Shown here in pieces: positions 37,583 to 45,917 of a stretch of DNA of 64,000 bases. Source of the stretch: Pantoea vagans (lineage in GTDB: Bacteria > Pseudomonadota > Gammaproteobacteria > Enterobacterales > Enterobacteriaceae); assembly GCF_004792415.1 (NCBI RefSeq), contig NZ_CP038853.1, positions 1,488,001 to 1,552,000 on the forward strand, written 5' to 3'. The translations under genes were made by a program, and so were the position numbers. The notes beneath the pieces were generated by a model. It made no database searches, was not told the origin of the DNA, and saw only the letters and a list, made by a program, of their open reading frames with translations. Position 1 is the first letter of the stretch; the number at the start of each line of letters is the position of its first letter.

Positions 37583-38653
37583 GTGTTAGCGATTACTTCT
37601 CCGCGAGCCTATGCACATGAGGCGGGCCTGCGTGCACGCGTCGGTGAGTTTATTAAACCCTACGCCAGCCATATCCGGATATTGACCTCGCCGCACGCGT
37701 GGCAGGCGGTTAATCCGGAATTAAGCCAGAGTCTTGAGGCATCGGGCATTCACTGGCAGCTGGATTATTTAGCGGGTGAATGTACTGAAGAGGCGATTGC
37801 CCGCGTAAAACAGCAAACCGAACAGCAGGGCGCAGAGTTGCTGCTGGCGATTGGCGGTGGACGGGTGCTGGATGCTGCCAAAGCCGCCGCCAGCCAGTTA
37901 CCGGCACTTACGCTGGTTAACTTTGCTACTCAGGCAGCGACCTGTGCCGCCTGGTCACCGATTGCCATCATCTATAACGAAGCGGGCGGGCATCAGCGCA
38001 GCCAGCCTCTGGGCAAAATGCCGGAACTGTTGCTGGTGGACAGTGAGGTCATTGCCCGAAGCGACGTGCGCTTTCTGAAAGCGGGCATTGTGGATGCGTT
38101 GGCAAAATATTACGAATTCCGCCCTTACCAGCGACATAACCCCGACGATCTGGCGCTGGATTTAAAGGTGATGACCGCGCGGCAGGCGGCAGATGTGTTT
38201 CAGCAATATGGCGAGGCCGCGATAGCCGCCTGCCAGCAGCAGCGGGTCACACCCGAACTGGTCAAAGTCATCGATGCCAGTATCGTGCTGGCCGGGCTGG
38301 CGAACAGCGTGCGCGACGCGCTGCCGACGCCAGGGCTGGCGCATGCCATCCATAATCGTCTGACCCACCAGCCGGAACTCCATCACTGGCTGCACGGCGA
38401 AAAAGTGGGCTTCAGCCTGCTGGTGCAGTCGCTGATTGAGCATGGCGGGGAGCCGGATGCTGAACTGCTGGCGCTGCTGCGCTATTACGGCATGCCACTC
38501 AAGCTTCCTGCATTGCCGGGCGATCGTGACACCGCGCTGCGCAACATTGCGCAGCAGATTAAATTTCCCAAAGCCTGCGCAGAACGCCTGCCGTTTACCG
38601 TCTCTGCCAGCACGCTGGAACAGGCACTGCTGGCGACCGACACCCTTCTTTAA
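37583..38653 (+). CDS. YbdH/GldA-like iron-type alcohol dehydrogenase (2-oxo-acid reductase group)
   Basis: 356 residues. Nucleotide-binding domain has LLLAIGGGRVLDAAKAAASQLPALTLVNFATQAATCAAWSPIAIIYNEAG; this is very close to the pattern ATCAAWTPLSVWYNDAG of E. coli YbdH (hydroxycarboxylate dehydrogenase A). Metal-site region: AGIVDALAKYYEFRP, GLAHAIHNRL and HHWLHGEKVGFSLLVQS. Start GTG 37583 with AGGA upstream; an upstream ATG at 37575 runs into a stop. It is divergent from the GNAT operon and leads into the DszA-type monooxygenase. It may reduce a 2-oxo acid made when an S-substituent is released. Confidence 0.86.
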   Translation: MLAITSPRAYAHEAGLRARVGEFIKPYASHIRILTSPHAWQAVNPELSQSLEASGIHWQLDYLAGECTEEAIARVKQQTEQQGAELLLAIGGGRVLDAAKAAASQLPALTLVNFATQAATCAAWSPIAIIYNEAGGHQRSQPLGKMPELLLVDSEVIARSDVRFLKAGIVDALAKYYEFRPYQRHNPDDLALDLKVMTARQAADVFQQYGEAAIAACQQQRVTPELVKVIDASIVLAGLANSVRDALPTPGLAHAIHNRLTHQPELHHWLHGEKVGFSLLVQSLIEHGGEPDAELLALLRYYGMPLKLPALPGDRDTALRNIAQQIKFPKACAERLPFTVSASTLEQALLATDTLL

Positions 38654-38698
38654 GCGCGCTGCGGCGTGCTTTTTCATCTTTCAGACCAGGAATCGTTT

Positions 38699-40000
38699 AT
38701 GAACTCTGCAACTTCACCACGTCGCCTGCGGCTCGGCCTGTTTGTTCAACCTGTGGGTCAGCACGTCAGTGGCTGGCGTCTGACCGAACAACTGGGCGAT
38801 CCCACCGATATTGACTGGCTGATCGCCCTGGCGAAAAAAGCCGAAGCGGGTAAGTTCGACCTCTTCTTTGTGGGTGATGCTCTGGCAACCAGCATGTATC
38901 GTCTGCCGTCCACCATGGCCCGTCTTGAACCCCTGACGATGCTGGCGGCGCTGGCAGTCAATACCCGGCGCATTGGCCTGGCCGCGACCGCCTCCACCAC
39001 CTTCAGCGATCCCTTTACGCTGGCGCGCAGCTTCTCATCGCTGGATCACATCAGCCGGGGCCGTGCCGCGTGGAACGTCGTCACCTCGTTTTCCACAGAC
39101 GTTGCGCGTAACTTCAGCCGCAGCGACATGCCCGATCATGCTTCACGCTACGCCCGTGCGCGTGAGTTCCTCGAGGTGGCCTGTAAACTGTGGGCGGGCT
39201 GGGAAGAGGGCGCCGTGCAGCCGGATAAAGCGACCGGAAACTATTTTGTTGATGAGAAGATCCAGCCGATTAATCATCAGGGTGAACATTTTCAGGTGCA
39301 GGGTCCACTGAATATCACCCGTTCGCCGCAGGGCCGTCCGGTGATTATCGAAGCGGGTTCTTCAGCGGATGGTCAGAAGCTGGCGGCGGAGACGGCGGAA
39401 GTGATCTTTACCGCCTCTGCCAGTCTGGAAGAAGCGCAATCTTTCTATCGCGCGCAGAAGGCGCAGGTGGTGGCTGCCGGACGCAACCCGGATCAGGTGG
39501 TGATCATGCCTGGCGTCATGCCGATTATTGGCCGCACGCGCGAAGACGCTAAGGCACTGTGGAAAGAGCTGAATACGCTGGTGGATATTGAGAATGGGCT
39601 GCGTCAGCTCTCACTGCGGTTCAGCATGGATCTCAGTCAGTATCCGCTGGATGGCTCGGTGCCGGAGGTGCCGCTGGGCGAAGGGAACCAGAGCCGCGTT
39701 AAGCTGATGACCGATATGGCAAAACGCGAAAACCTGACGCTGCGCGAACTGGCCGCCGTCGCCGCCGGTTCACGCGGACACCGCGTGATTGTCGGTACGG
39801 CTGAAGATATCGCCGATGACTTCCAGCTGTGGCTGGAGCAGGGTGGTGCGGATGGCTTCAACATCATGCCCGCCATCATGCCGGAACAGCTCGATCTGTT
39901 TGTGGAACTGGTGATCCCGGAACTGCGTCGTCGCGGGCTGTTTCGTGAGGAGTATGAGTTTGCCACGCTGCGGGAGAATCTGGGGCTGGATGTGATATAA
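38699..40000 (+). CDS. DszA/NtaA/SnaA-family FMN-dependent monooxygenase
   Basis: 433 residues from ATG 38699, with AGGAA just upstream. Luciferase-like fold of the NtaA/SnaA/DszA branch. Diagnostic blocks: DIDWLIALAKKAEAGKFDLFFVGDALA, LEPLTMLAALAVNTRRIGLAATASTTFSDPFTLARSFSSLDHISRGRAAWNVVTSFSTDVARNFS, GPLNITRSPQGRPVIIEAGSSADGQ and a late GSRGHRVIVGTAEDIADDFQLWLEQGGADGFNIMPAIMP. It follows the YbdH-like gene by about 45 bases. Bacillus YxeK, which oxygenates N-acetylated 2-succinocysteine, is in this branch. A flavin reductase partner is not visible in the window. Confidence 0.9.
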   Translation: MNSATSPRRLRLGLFVQPVGQHVSGWRLTEQLGDPTDIDWLIALAKKAEAGKFDLFFVGDALATSMYRLPSTMARLEPLTMLAALAVNTRRIGLAATASTTFSDPFTLARSFSSLDHISRGRAAWNVVTSFSTDVARNFSRSDMPDHASRYARAREFLEVACKLWAGWEEGAVQPDKATGNYFVDEKIQPINHQGEHFQVQGPLNITRSPQGRPVIIEAGSSADGQKLAAETAEVIFTASASLEEAQSFYRAQKAQVVAAGRNPDQVVIMPGVMPIIGRTREDAKALWKELNTLVDIENGLRQLSLRFSMDLSQYPLDGSVPEVPLGEGNQSRVKLMTDMAKRENLTLRELAAVAAGSRGHRVIVGTAEDIADDFQLWLEQGGADGFNIMPAIMPEQLDLFVELVIPELRRRGLFREEYEFATLRENLGLDVI

Positions 40001-40189
40001 GAGCCGCGCTCACTCTCATCGCGTGGAATGTTGTCGCCTGTACCGCACGGAGTCTGCCAGAAGATGACGTGCGGTTAGTTTAACCAGCACGAAATCTGTA
40101 TCGTGCCCCATGCTTTACCAAAACCGTTTTGCAAATCACTGACTGCCCGATATAACAGACATTCACTCTACTGACCGCGAGCTCACTGA

Positions 40190-40471
40190 ATGTCAGACTA
40201 CAGATTCTATTCCAGAGGCAAACACACCGTTGCATTGAAAAGATCAGACGTAAACCGGGCTTCAGATCTGACAGAGCAGGGGTATAAAAAAGAGTTTGAG
40301 GAAGTGCGTGCATCAGATGAAACAGAGGCGCTGGCACGCTTCGCGGATATCCGCAGGAACCAGCGTATCGACCAGCACAACTTTCTGGCGGGCGCAGCGA
40401 CCATGCCGCTGATTGGTGTGTTAACCGCGGTGGTTGCTTTTGTTTTCTGGCGTAATAAATCGATAAAATAA
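40190..40471 (+). CDS. Small hypothetical membrane protein
   Basis: 93 residues, MSDYRFYSRGKHTVALKR, then a charged cytoplasmic helix (EFEEVRASDETEALARFADIRRNQRIDQHN) and one C-terminal transmembrane helix (MPLIGVLTAVVAFVFW). No recognised family; weak ribosome-binding site. A terminator follows at 40573-40605. Confidence 0.55.
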   Translation: MSDYRFYSRGKHTVALKRSDVNRASDLTEQGYKKEFEEVRASDETEALARFADIRRNQRIDQHNFLAGAATMPLIGVLTAVVAFVFWRNKSIK

Positions 40472-40572
40472 GCCAGCTACAATTCAGACATATTCACGTA
40501 TGACTCTTTTCATTAACCCTTTTAAAAGGATAGTCAGCTGCACAGGAGTCACCGCCCTCGTTGCTGAAAAAC

Positions 40573-40605
40573 AAAAAAGCCCGCGATATTCATCGCGGGC
40601 TTTTT
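40573..40605. terminator. Bidirectional rho-independent terminator
   Basis: Arms AAAGCCCGCGAT and ATCGCGGGCTTT flanked by A- and T-runs, between the small plus-strand gene and the end of the minus-strand fhuE-like gene; it should serve both directions. Confidence 0.85.
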
Positions 40606-40624
40606 GATATCTCTGGCAGGCCAT

Positions 40625-42787
40625 TCAGAACTGATACGAAACGCTGACGTTCACATTACGTGGCTCACCGTATACGTAACTGTTCATATAGCTGTAATAC
40701 TCGCGGTCGAAGAGGTTATCGACGTTGGCCTGCACCGCGACCTGCTTATTCACCTGATAGCGGGCAAACAACGACGCCAGGGGATAACTGCCCTGATAAA
40801 CCCGTACGCTGTCGCCGCTGGCATTAGTGACATCTTTAAATACCCGGTTCTGCCAGTTGATGCCGCCGCCGACAGTCAGGTCGGTGATTGCGGCCAGTTG
40901 ATAACGGGTAAAAAGCTTAAATGAGGTTTGTGGCTGATAGCTGTTAAAGCGGCCACTCTGGTCACGTGCCACATAGCGGGTTGCGCCAAAGGTAAGTTGC
41001 AGATTATCAGTCAGCGCACCATTTAGTTCGAACTCAGCACCTTTACTCACAGCACCTTTGGCTGCAACATAGGCCTGCTCACTGCCACTCAGGTAGACGC
41101 CATCCAGCGCCTGACCGACGTTATCCTGCTCGATGCGGAAAATCGCCACGCTGGCCGTCAGCAGCCCATCGTTCCATGCCGATTTCAGACCGGTTTCGTA
41201 GCTTTTCCCGGTGACAGGCGAGAGATAACTGCCATGAGTATCACGATAGGTCTGCGGCAGGAAAATGGCGGTGTAACTGCCATAGGCGGACCAGGTGTCA
41301 TCGATGTCATAGACCAGCCCGGCGTAAGGCGTGGTGTTGTTTTTGGTCATCTCTCCGCTGCTGCCGTTCGTGCTCCACTGGGTATAGCGTGCGCCAACGA
41401 TCAGTGACAGCGGATCGGCCAGCGAAAGACGTGCAGCACTGTACACCGATTTCTGACGAACCGTGTCATCATCGTTGAGATACCAGCCCTGCCACTCAGG
41501 CTCCGCGACGTTACCGCTCCAGTGATTATTGAAAATACCCATATCAGCAGTGGCGATCTCACGAGCCTCTGCATCGCTGAAACCATCCTGACTGTAAGCG
41601 GCATTATGCTGGCGACTGTAGCTCGCACCCGCCATTAACAGGTGCTGACGGCCCAGTAAGTCAAACGGTCCGCTGGCGAAACCATCAATGGAATCCATTT
41701 TACGCTTGCCGCGATCCATGCTGCCGTAGCCGGTGGTGCCTTCACCGCTCTCCTGATCGGGATTGCCCATCACATAGAGCAGCTTATCGCTAAAGGTGTT
41801 TTCGGCGTGCGTGCCGTTGATATGAATATTCCAGCCGTTATCAAAGTTATGCTCGATGTCCGCAAAGACTTTGCGCGAGTTAGTGTTGTAACGTGTCCAG
41901 TTGGCTGACGAATTCAGGCTGCGATCGTAATGTGTGGTGGCGTTGTTGCTGTAAAACATCGGCAGGCCACCCCAGGTCGGATTGCCGGTATTGTTATCTT
42001 CATAGTCGTAACCCAGTGACAGCGTGGTCTTCTCAGAGAGATCGGCATCCATCACACCGTAGATAAATTTTTGGGTTTTCTGATAGCGGTCCAGCCAGTT
42101 CTGCTGATCGGTATAACCGGTTACTACACGCCCACGCAGACTGCCGTCGCCGTTTAGCGGAGAGGAGAGATCCGCCACATACCGCTGTTTGTTCCAGCTG
42201 CCATAGCTGGCGCTCAGCGTACCGGTGGCGGTTTTGCTGTCGGCATGTTTACGCACCATGTTAATTGAGGCTGAAGGGCTGCCCGCGCCGGTCATCAGCC
42301 CGGTTGCTCCGCGCACGATTTCAATGCGGTCATAGATAGCCGTGTCAGACGCCGCATCGCCGTAATTCCATGTATCGTTAACCGACGTCGGAATATCATC
42401 GAACGTGAAGTTGCTGACCTTAAAGCCGCGTGAATAGTATTCGGAGCGTTCACTGTCGATCAGATTGGTGGAGATACCGGTGGCGTTAGTCAGCACATCG
42501 TTGACCGATTGCAGATCCTGATCCTGCATCCGCTGTTGTGTCACCACGCTAAGGGATTGCGGCACATCGCGTGGTGTCAGCATTAGTTTAGTGCCCGCGC
42601 GGGTGGTCTGGACTGCGTAATTCTGCTTTTCACTTTCACTGTTATCGGCGGGCGTCGCGCTGACTACCATATCCTGCGATGTTTCCGCTGCCGCCAGAGC
42701 GGGGTTGAGAAGGGCATGCACCGTCAGTGCCAGTAATGAAACGCTGAAAACGTTTTTAAAATCTGATTCCCTGCCACTACGAGCCAT
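40625..42787 (-). CDS. fhuE: FhuE-type TonB-dependent ferric siderophore receptor
   Basis: Outer-membrane receptor, 720 residues, close in length to E. coli FhuE, which takes up ferric coprogen and rhodotorulic acid. A signal sequence ends LNPALAAAE and a TonB box lies near SQDMVVSA. The plug has GTKLMLTPRDVPQSLSVVTQQRMQD, SEYYSRGFKVSNFTFDDIPTS and VRGATGLMTGAGSPSASINMVRKHA, which match FhuE almost block for block. The barrel ends NVDNLFDREYYSYMNSYVYGEPRNVNVSVSYQF with the C-terminal Phe needed for BAM insertion. GC-rich barrel, intact. A Fur-box-like sequence lies about 104 bases upstream. Confidence 0.9.
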   Translation of the reverse strand: MARSGRESDFKNVFSVSLLALTVHALLNPALAAAETSQDMVVSATPADNSESEKQNYAVQTTRAGTKLMLTPRDVPQSLSVVTQQRMQDQDLQSVNDVLTNATGISTNLIDSERSEYYSRGFKVSNFTFDDIPTSVNDTWNYGDAASDTAIYDRIEIVRGATGLMTGAGSPSASINMVRKHADSKTATGTLSASYGSWNKQRYVADLSSPLNGDGSLRGRVVTGYTDQQNWLDRYQKTQKFIYGVMDADLSEKTTLSLGYDYEDNNTGNPTWGGLPMFYSNNATTHYDRSLNSSANWTRYNTNSRKVFADIEHNFDNGWNIHINGTHAENTFSDKLLYVMGNPDQESGEGTTGYGSMDRGKRKMDSIDGFASGPFDLLGRQHLLMAGASYSRQHNAAYSQDGFSDAEAREIATADMGIFNNHWSGNVAEPEWQGWYLNDDDTVRQKSVYSAARLSLADPLSLIVGARYTQWSTNGSSGEMTKNNTTPYAGLVYDIDDTWSAYGSYTAIFLPQTYRDTHGSYLSPVTGKSYETGLKSAWNDGLLTASVAIFRIEQDNVGQALDGVYLSGSEQAYVAAKGAVSKGAEFELNGALTDNLQLTFGATRYVARDQSGRFNSYQPQTSFKLFTRYQLAAITDLTVGGGINWQNRVFKDVTNASGDSVRVYQGSYPLASLFARYQVNKQVAVQANVDNLFDREYYSYMNSYVYGEPRNVNVSVSYQF

Positions 42788-42890
42788 AAATTTTCCATTA
42801 AATGTTGGTATTGCGTTAAGTCATTACGCTTTGATCGTTATATTTCTCAGCCCATCACAGGAAGAGAGACGCTGAATCCATTTTGAGAAT

Positions 42891-42909
42891 GCCAATGATA
42901 ATCATTTGC
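42891..42909. promoter_or_regulatory. Candidate Fur box
   Basis: GCCAATGATAATCATTTGC matches 15 of 19 bases of the Fur consensus GATAATGATAATCATTATC. It lies in the gap between the fhuE-like gene and the YncE-like gene and may control both divergent units; it is 104 bases before the fhuE-like ATG and about 300 before the other start. Confidence 0.75.
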
Positions 42910-43212
42910 TTTATAAATTCCCTGTAAGATTCAACTGAAGATGTAACATTGTATTAATTTCAAATAAATCAGATAAATAAGCGAGATAAAAGCCTCATAC
43001 TTGCTGGCGTTTACATTATTCTGGCGCTGAAAAAGGGCGAATTGACCCTAATAAAAAGCGGAAGTTGAAGGTTTATGGCGTGAGAACGCACTGGAGCGCT
43101 ACAGGAATCTGAGCCGTAGTTTGCTTAGCGACTGTTAATGAGTATGATTCGCATTCTTTATTCTGGCCGATCAGAATGGCCCGGCACCCTTTATTCCCTG
43201 ATGGAGTTCTGC
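42910..43212. other. Gene-free stretch before the YncE-like gene
   Basis: About 300 bases without a supported gene. A weak second Fur-like site (about 12 of 19, near 43146) sits before the YncE-like start. Promoter elements were not otherwise clear. Confidence 0.5.
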
Positions 43213-44301
43213 ATGAAATCGTTAAGCCCGCGCAAAGCCGCTGTTGCCATGGCTGCCGCCGCTGCCATTAGCCTGACAGCGTGTCAGGCACCTGCTAGAA
43301 AAGTTGATGCGCCTGCTGCAGAAGCCTCTAAACCAGTCGACAGCGCGGTAACGCAGCGCGCCCTGGGGGATGGTCTGTATGAAATGGCTTATTCTCCTGC
43401 AGCAAAAGCGTTATTTGTTGCCAGTGCGCAGGCGTTTAAGGATGTGAACGGCGGCATGATCTACCGTCTTGACCCCGCCACACTAACTACTCAGGGTGAA
43501 ACACATACCGACATGAAAAATTTCGGCACCGCTATCAATGAAGCGGGTGAGGTCTTCTACACTACCAACTCGCTGGATGGCGCGATTTCAAAAGTGGATG
43601 CCCAGAGCGGCAAAGTGCTTCAGCGTCTGGTGTTCCCCGGCAAAATCAGTAAAGAGGGCTATCCGGCTGGTGCGCGTGAAGTCCTGTGGCATGGCAACGA
43701 ACTTTATGTAGGCCGTGTAGCCGATCCGGGCTATATCTCCGTGGTAGATACCCGCACCTTTAAGCTTAAAACCGAAATTAAAAATGCCGGTAAATGGGTG
43801 ACCGGTATCATTTACTCGCCGCTGACTGAGCGCATTTATGCGGCCAATGGCTCGGGTGAAATCCTGGTGATCAATCCGCGCAGCCACAAAATTGAGAAGC
43901 GCTGGACGGCAGGCGATGGCAAAGCGTACCTGTTCCTGAACATGGCGGAAGATCCAGCAACCGGTCGCCTGTTTGTGACCGACGATTCCCAGGGCAAAGT
44001 CACGCTGATATTTGATGAGCGCACCGGAAAGGTCATCAAACGTATCGAAGGGGATGCGCTGGGCATTAAGTTCAACGCTAAGCGCAATGAGCTTTACATC
44101 AGCCAGCGCGAATCGAAGAAAGTGCTGCAACTGGATGCCACGACCTATGCGGTGAAAAACAGCTGGTCGTTCGAAAAAAATCCCAACAGCCTGCTGATAG
44201 GTCCGGATAACAATACCCTTTTTGTCACCCTTAAAGCGGAATTTAACAAAGATTCTTCCACGAAGGGCACTGACGAAATTGTTCGTATCGTGTTGCCATA
44301 A
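43213..44301 (+). CDS. YncE-like beta-propeller lipoprotein
   Basis: 362 residues from ATG 43213, with GGAG seven bases upstream; a longer in-frame start at 43138 lacks a site and would precede the signal. The signal peptide MKSLSPRKAAVAMAAAAAISLTAC ends in lipobox LTAC, with Cys24 followed by Gln, so outer-membrane anchoring is likely. The rest is a repeating beta-propeller of the YncE type (GLYEMAYSPAAKALFVASAQ, GGMIYRLDPATLTTQG, LYVGRVADPGYISVVDTRTFKLKTEIKN, VTGIIYSPLTERIYAANGSGEILVINP). E. coli YncE is a soluble periplasmic protein of iron-regulated genes, so lipid anchoring differs. A Fur-like site lies upstream. Confidence 0.83.
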   Translation: MKSLSPRKAAVAMAAAAAISLTACQAPARKVDAPAAEASKPVDSAVTQRALGDGLYEMAYSPAAKALFVASAQAFKDVNGGMIYRLDPATLTTQGETHTDMKNFGTAINEAGEVFYTTNSLDGAISKVDAQSGKVLQRLVFPGKISKEGYPAGAREVLWHGNELYVGRVADPGYISVVDTRTFKLKTEIKNAGKWVTGIIYSPLTERIYAANGSGEILVINPRSHKIEKRWTAGDGKAYLFLNMAEDPATGRLFVTDDSQGKVTLIFDERTGKVIKRIEGDALGIKFNAKRNELYISQRESKKVLQLDATTYAVKNSWSFEKNPNSLLIGPDNNTLFVTLKAEFNKDSSTKGTDEIVRIVLP

Positions 44302-44347
44302 GCACGCGCCAGGCGTTACCTCTTAGCGTTTAGCCGCTAGCCTTCTT

Positions 44348-44379
44348 AAAGCCCACTCAGTGAAGTCTGAGTGGGCTTT
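44348..44379 (+). terminator. Terminator after the YncE-like gene
   Basis: Arms AAAGCCCACTCAG and CTGAGTGGGCTTT with a six-base loop, about 45 bases after the stop. Confidence 0.8.
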
Positions 44380-44586
44380 CGTCTGACCGCCATGAGATCA
44401 CCATAACCCGCAGCAAATCAGATACAGCTCGCGAATCTGTGCAGATCTTGTGCGGTTTTCACTGACATAACTGAATACTTCTCTCGCATCTCATTTAAGA
44501 CCCATGATTTTGACATTCCGCTACATCACACTCGGTTATCGCTTTACACCTATATAGTATCTGACCTATATTGATAAGGAGATCCC

Positions 44587-44940
44587 GTGTGGATGATTAA
44601 AACGACAGAGCGGTTTGATCTCTGGTTTACGTTGCTTAATGACAGCGATCGCGCCTGCGTTCTGGCTGCATTGATGGTGTTGCGGGAAAAGGGGCCGGGA
44701 TTAAGCCGACCCTATGCGGATACGATTAAAGGTTCCGCTTATATCAATATGAAAGAGTTACGTATCCAGAGCCGCGGCGACCCAATAAGGGCTTTCTTTG
44801 CTTTTGACCCGAACCGCACGGCAATTGTGCTGTGTGCCGGTAATAAGGCGGGCAATGAAAAGCGATTTTATCGGGAGATGCTTCCGGTTGCCGATCGGGA
44901 ATTCACACACTGGCTAAAAAGCTTTAACCATAAGGAGTAA
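44587..44940 (+). CDS. HigB/RelE-like toxin of a type II toxin-antitoxin pair
   Basis: 117 residues. RelE/ParE-superfamily toxin: TTERFDLWFTLLNDSDRACVLAALMVLREKGPGLSRPYADTIKGSAYINMKELRIQSRGDPIRAFFAFDPNRTAIVLCAGNKAGNEKRFYREML has the typical central strands, basic residues and terminal FYREM-type helix for mRNA cleavage on the ribosome. GTG at 44587 is preferred (AGGAG five bases upstream) over the ATG two codons later. Toxin-first order fits HigBA. The antitoxin starts four bases after its stop. It sits beside the second tRNA-Asn gene. Confidence 0.85.
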   Translation: MWMIKTTERFDLWFTLLNDSDRACVLAALMVLREKGPGLSRPYADTIKGSAYINMKELRIQSRGDPIRAFFAFDPNRTAIVLCAGNKAGNEKRFYREMLPVADREFTHWLKSFNHKE

Positions 44941-44944
44941 CGTG

Positions 44945-45247
44945 ATGGGCAGAACGCTGGAACAGCTTATTGCGGATGAAAAACCGGAAGTCGTTGCCGA
45001 CGCACAGGCCATGGCGACCGAAATCCTGCTCAACATTCACCTTGCCGAGCTGCGTGAGAAAGTGCAGAAAACGCAGGTCGAAATGGCGCAGGCGCTGGGC
45101 ATCACACAGCCGACTGTGGCGGGTATGGAAAAGCCGGGGCGTGACCTGAAGCTTTCCACGCTCAAACGCTATGTGGATGCGGCAGGGGGGAAACTGCGGC
45201 TGGTGGTGGAGCTGCCGGATGGTTCCCACTACGGGTTCGTGGTGTAA
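44945..45247 (+). CDS. HigA-like XRE-family antitoxin
   Basis: 100 residues from ATG 44945, with AAGGAG seven bases upstream and a GTG one codon earlier as an alternative. A helix-turn-helix of the Cro/C1 type is clear: LAELREKVQKTQVEMAQALGITQPTVAGMEKPGRDLKLSTLKRYVDAAGGKLRLVVEL. It should bind its own promoter and neutralise the upstream toxin. The operator could involve the TATATAG/CTATA-like repeats about 44555-44575. Confidence 0.87.
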   Translation: MGRTLEQLIADEKPEVVADAQAMATEILLNIHLAELREKVQKTQVEMAQALGITQPTVAGMEKPGRDLKLSTLKRYVDAAGGKLRLVVELPDGSHYGFVV

Positions 45248-45295
45248 GCCTCTGGCGTGAAAACCATGCCACCGTGATTAAAAATCATAAATGCA

Positions 45296-45329
45296 AAAAG
45301 CCCGCTCAGGTTTCCCTGAGCGGGCTTTT
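45296..45329 (-). terminator. Terminator of the second tRNA-Asn
   Basis: Hairpin AAAGCCCGCTCAGG and CCTGAGCGGGCTTT with a short loop, beside the tRNA 3' end; also positioned to stop the incoming toxin-antitoxin transcript. Nearly identical in sequence to the displaced hairpin at 9973-10000. Confidence 0.85.
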
Positions 45330-45336
45330 CTAATTC

Positions 45337-45412
45337 TGGCTCCTCTGACTGGACTCGAACCAGTGACATACGGATTAACAGTCCGCCGTTCTACCGACTG
45401 AACTACAGAGGA
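45337..45412 (-). tRNA. tRNA-Asn (GTT anticodon), second copy
   Basis: 76 bases, identical to the copy at 19550-19625 over the tRNA, with encoded CCA. Promoter and terminator lie as usual. The toxin-antitoxin genes are on its 3' side. Confidence 0.97.
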
Positions 45413-45430
45413 ATCGCTTGAACGGGGCGA

Positions 45431-45459
45431 ATATTAACGGCGCTGATCCCGCTTGTCAA
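45431..45459 (-). promoter_or_regulatory. Promoter of the second tRNA-Asn
   Basis: On the minus strand TTGACA (45459-45454) then TAATAT (45436-45431) with 17 bases between, followed by a GC-rich discriminator before the tRNA start. Confidence 0.8.
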
Positions 45460-45917
45460 AGCCCTGTTTACTGAATTGCGTTCAGATGCTCGTAAAAGCA
45501 GCGGATTGGCGGTTTTTACGCAAATCTGCTGGCTTTTCAAACTGCCAACAGGATCTCACTTTGCGGGCATTTCTCGGCAGATGTTAGAGGCATGTCAAAG
45601 TTTTGTTGTTTGCCGATGTTAAAACAACCGTTTCAGTGCTTTTATGATAAAAATTTCAAAACGACATTATATGGAACAAATAAACTGCTTATCATCACGG
45701 TCGTGATTATCATCCGGAAATGAAACGGCATTTTTAAACTAACTGTTTGCAGATCAAGTGATTGTGAAAAGGAGTGGTCGATCACAAAAATAGCCATAAC
45801 CTGAAGTCTTACCTCAAATTTCCCGAAACAGACGCCAGACAGGCTGGGTGAATGTAAAAGATATTTTTCATTCGCGGGTTCAGCCGCTGAGCAAGTTAAC
45901 AAATAAGAAGGGTCCCT
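45460..45917. other. Gene-free region upstream of the sugar transporter
   Basis: About 460 bases without a supported gene. Arms ATCACG (45694-45699) and CGTGAT (45702-45707), with matching flanks, make a small palindrome that could be an operator. No clear sigma-70 or CRP site could be fixed. Confidence 0.5.

Noticed and set aside
40625..44301. Reading the receptor and YncE-like gene as the yncD-yncE pair
   Set aside because: The receptor matches FhuE block by block, not YncD, so only the YncE-like gene resembles that E. coli pair.
45642..45902. 86-codon minus-strand frame before the sugar transporter
   Set aside because: No family, no ribosome-binding site and AT-rich regulatory context.
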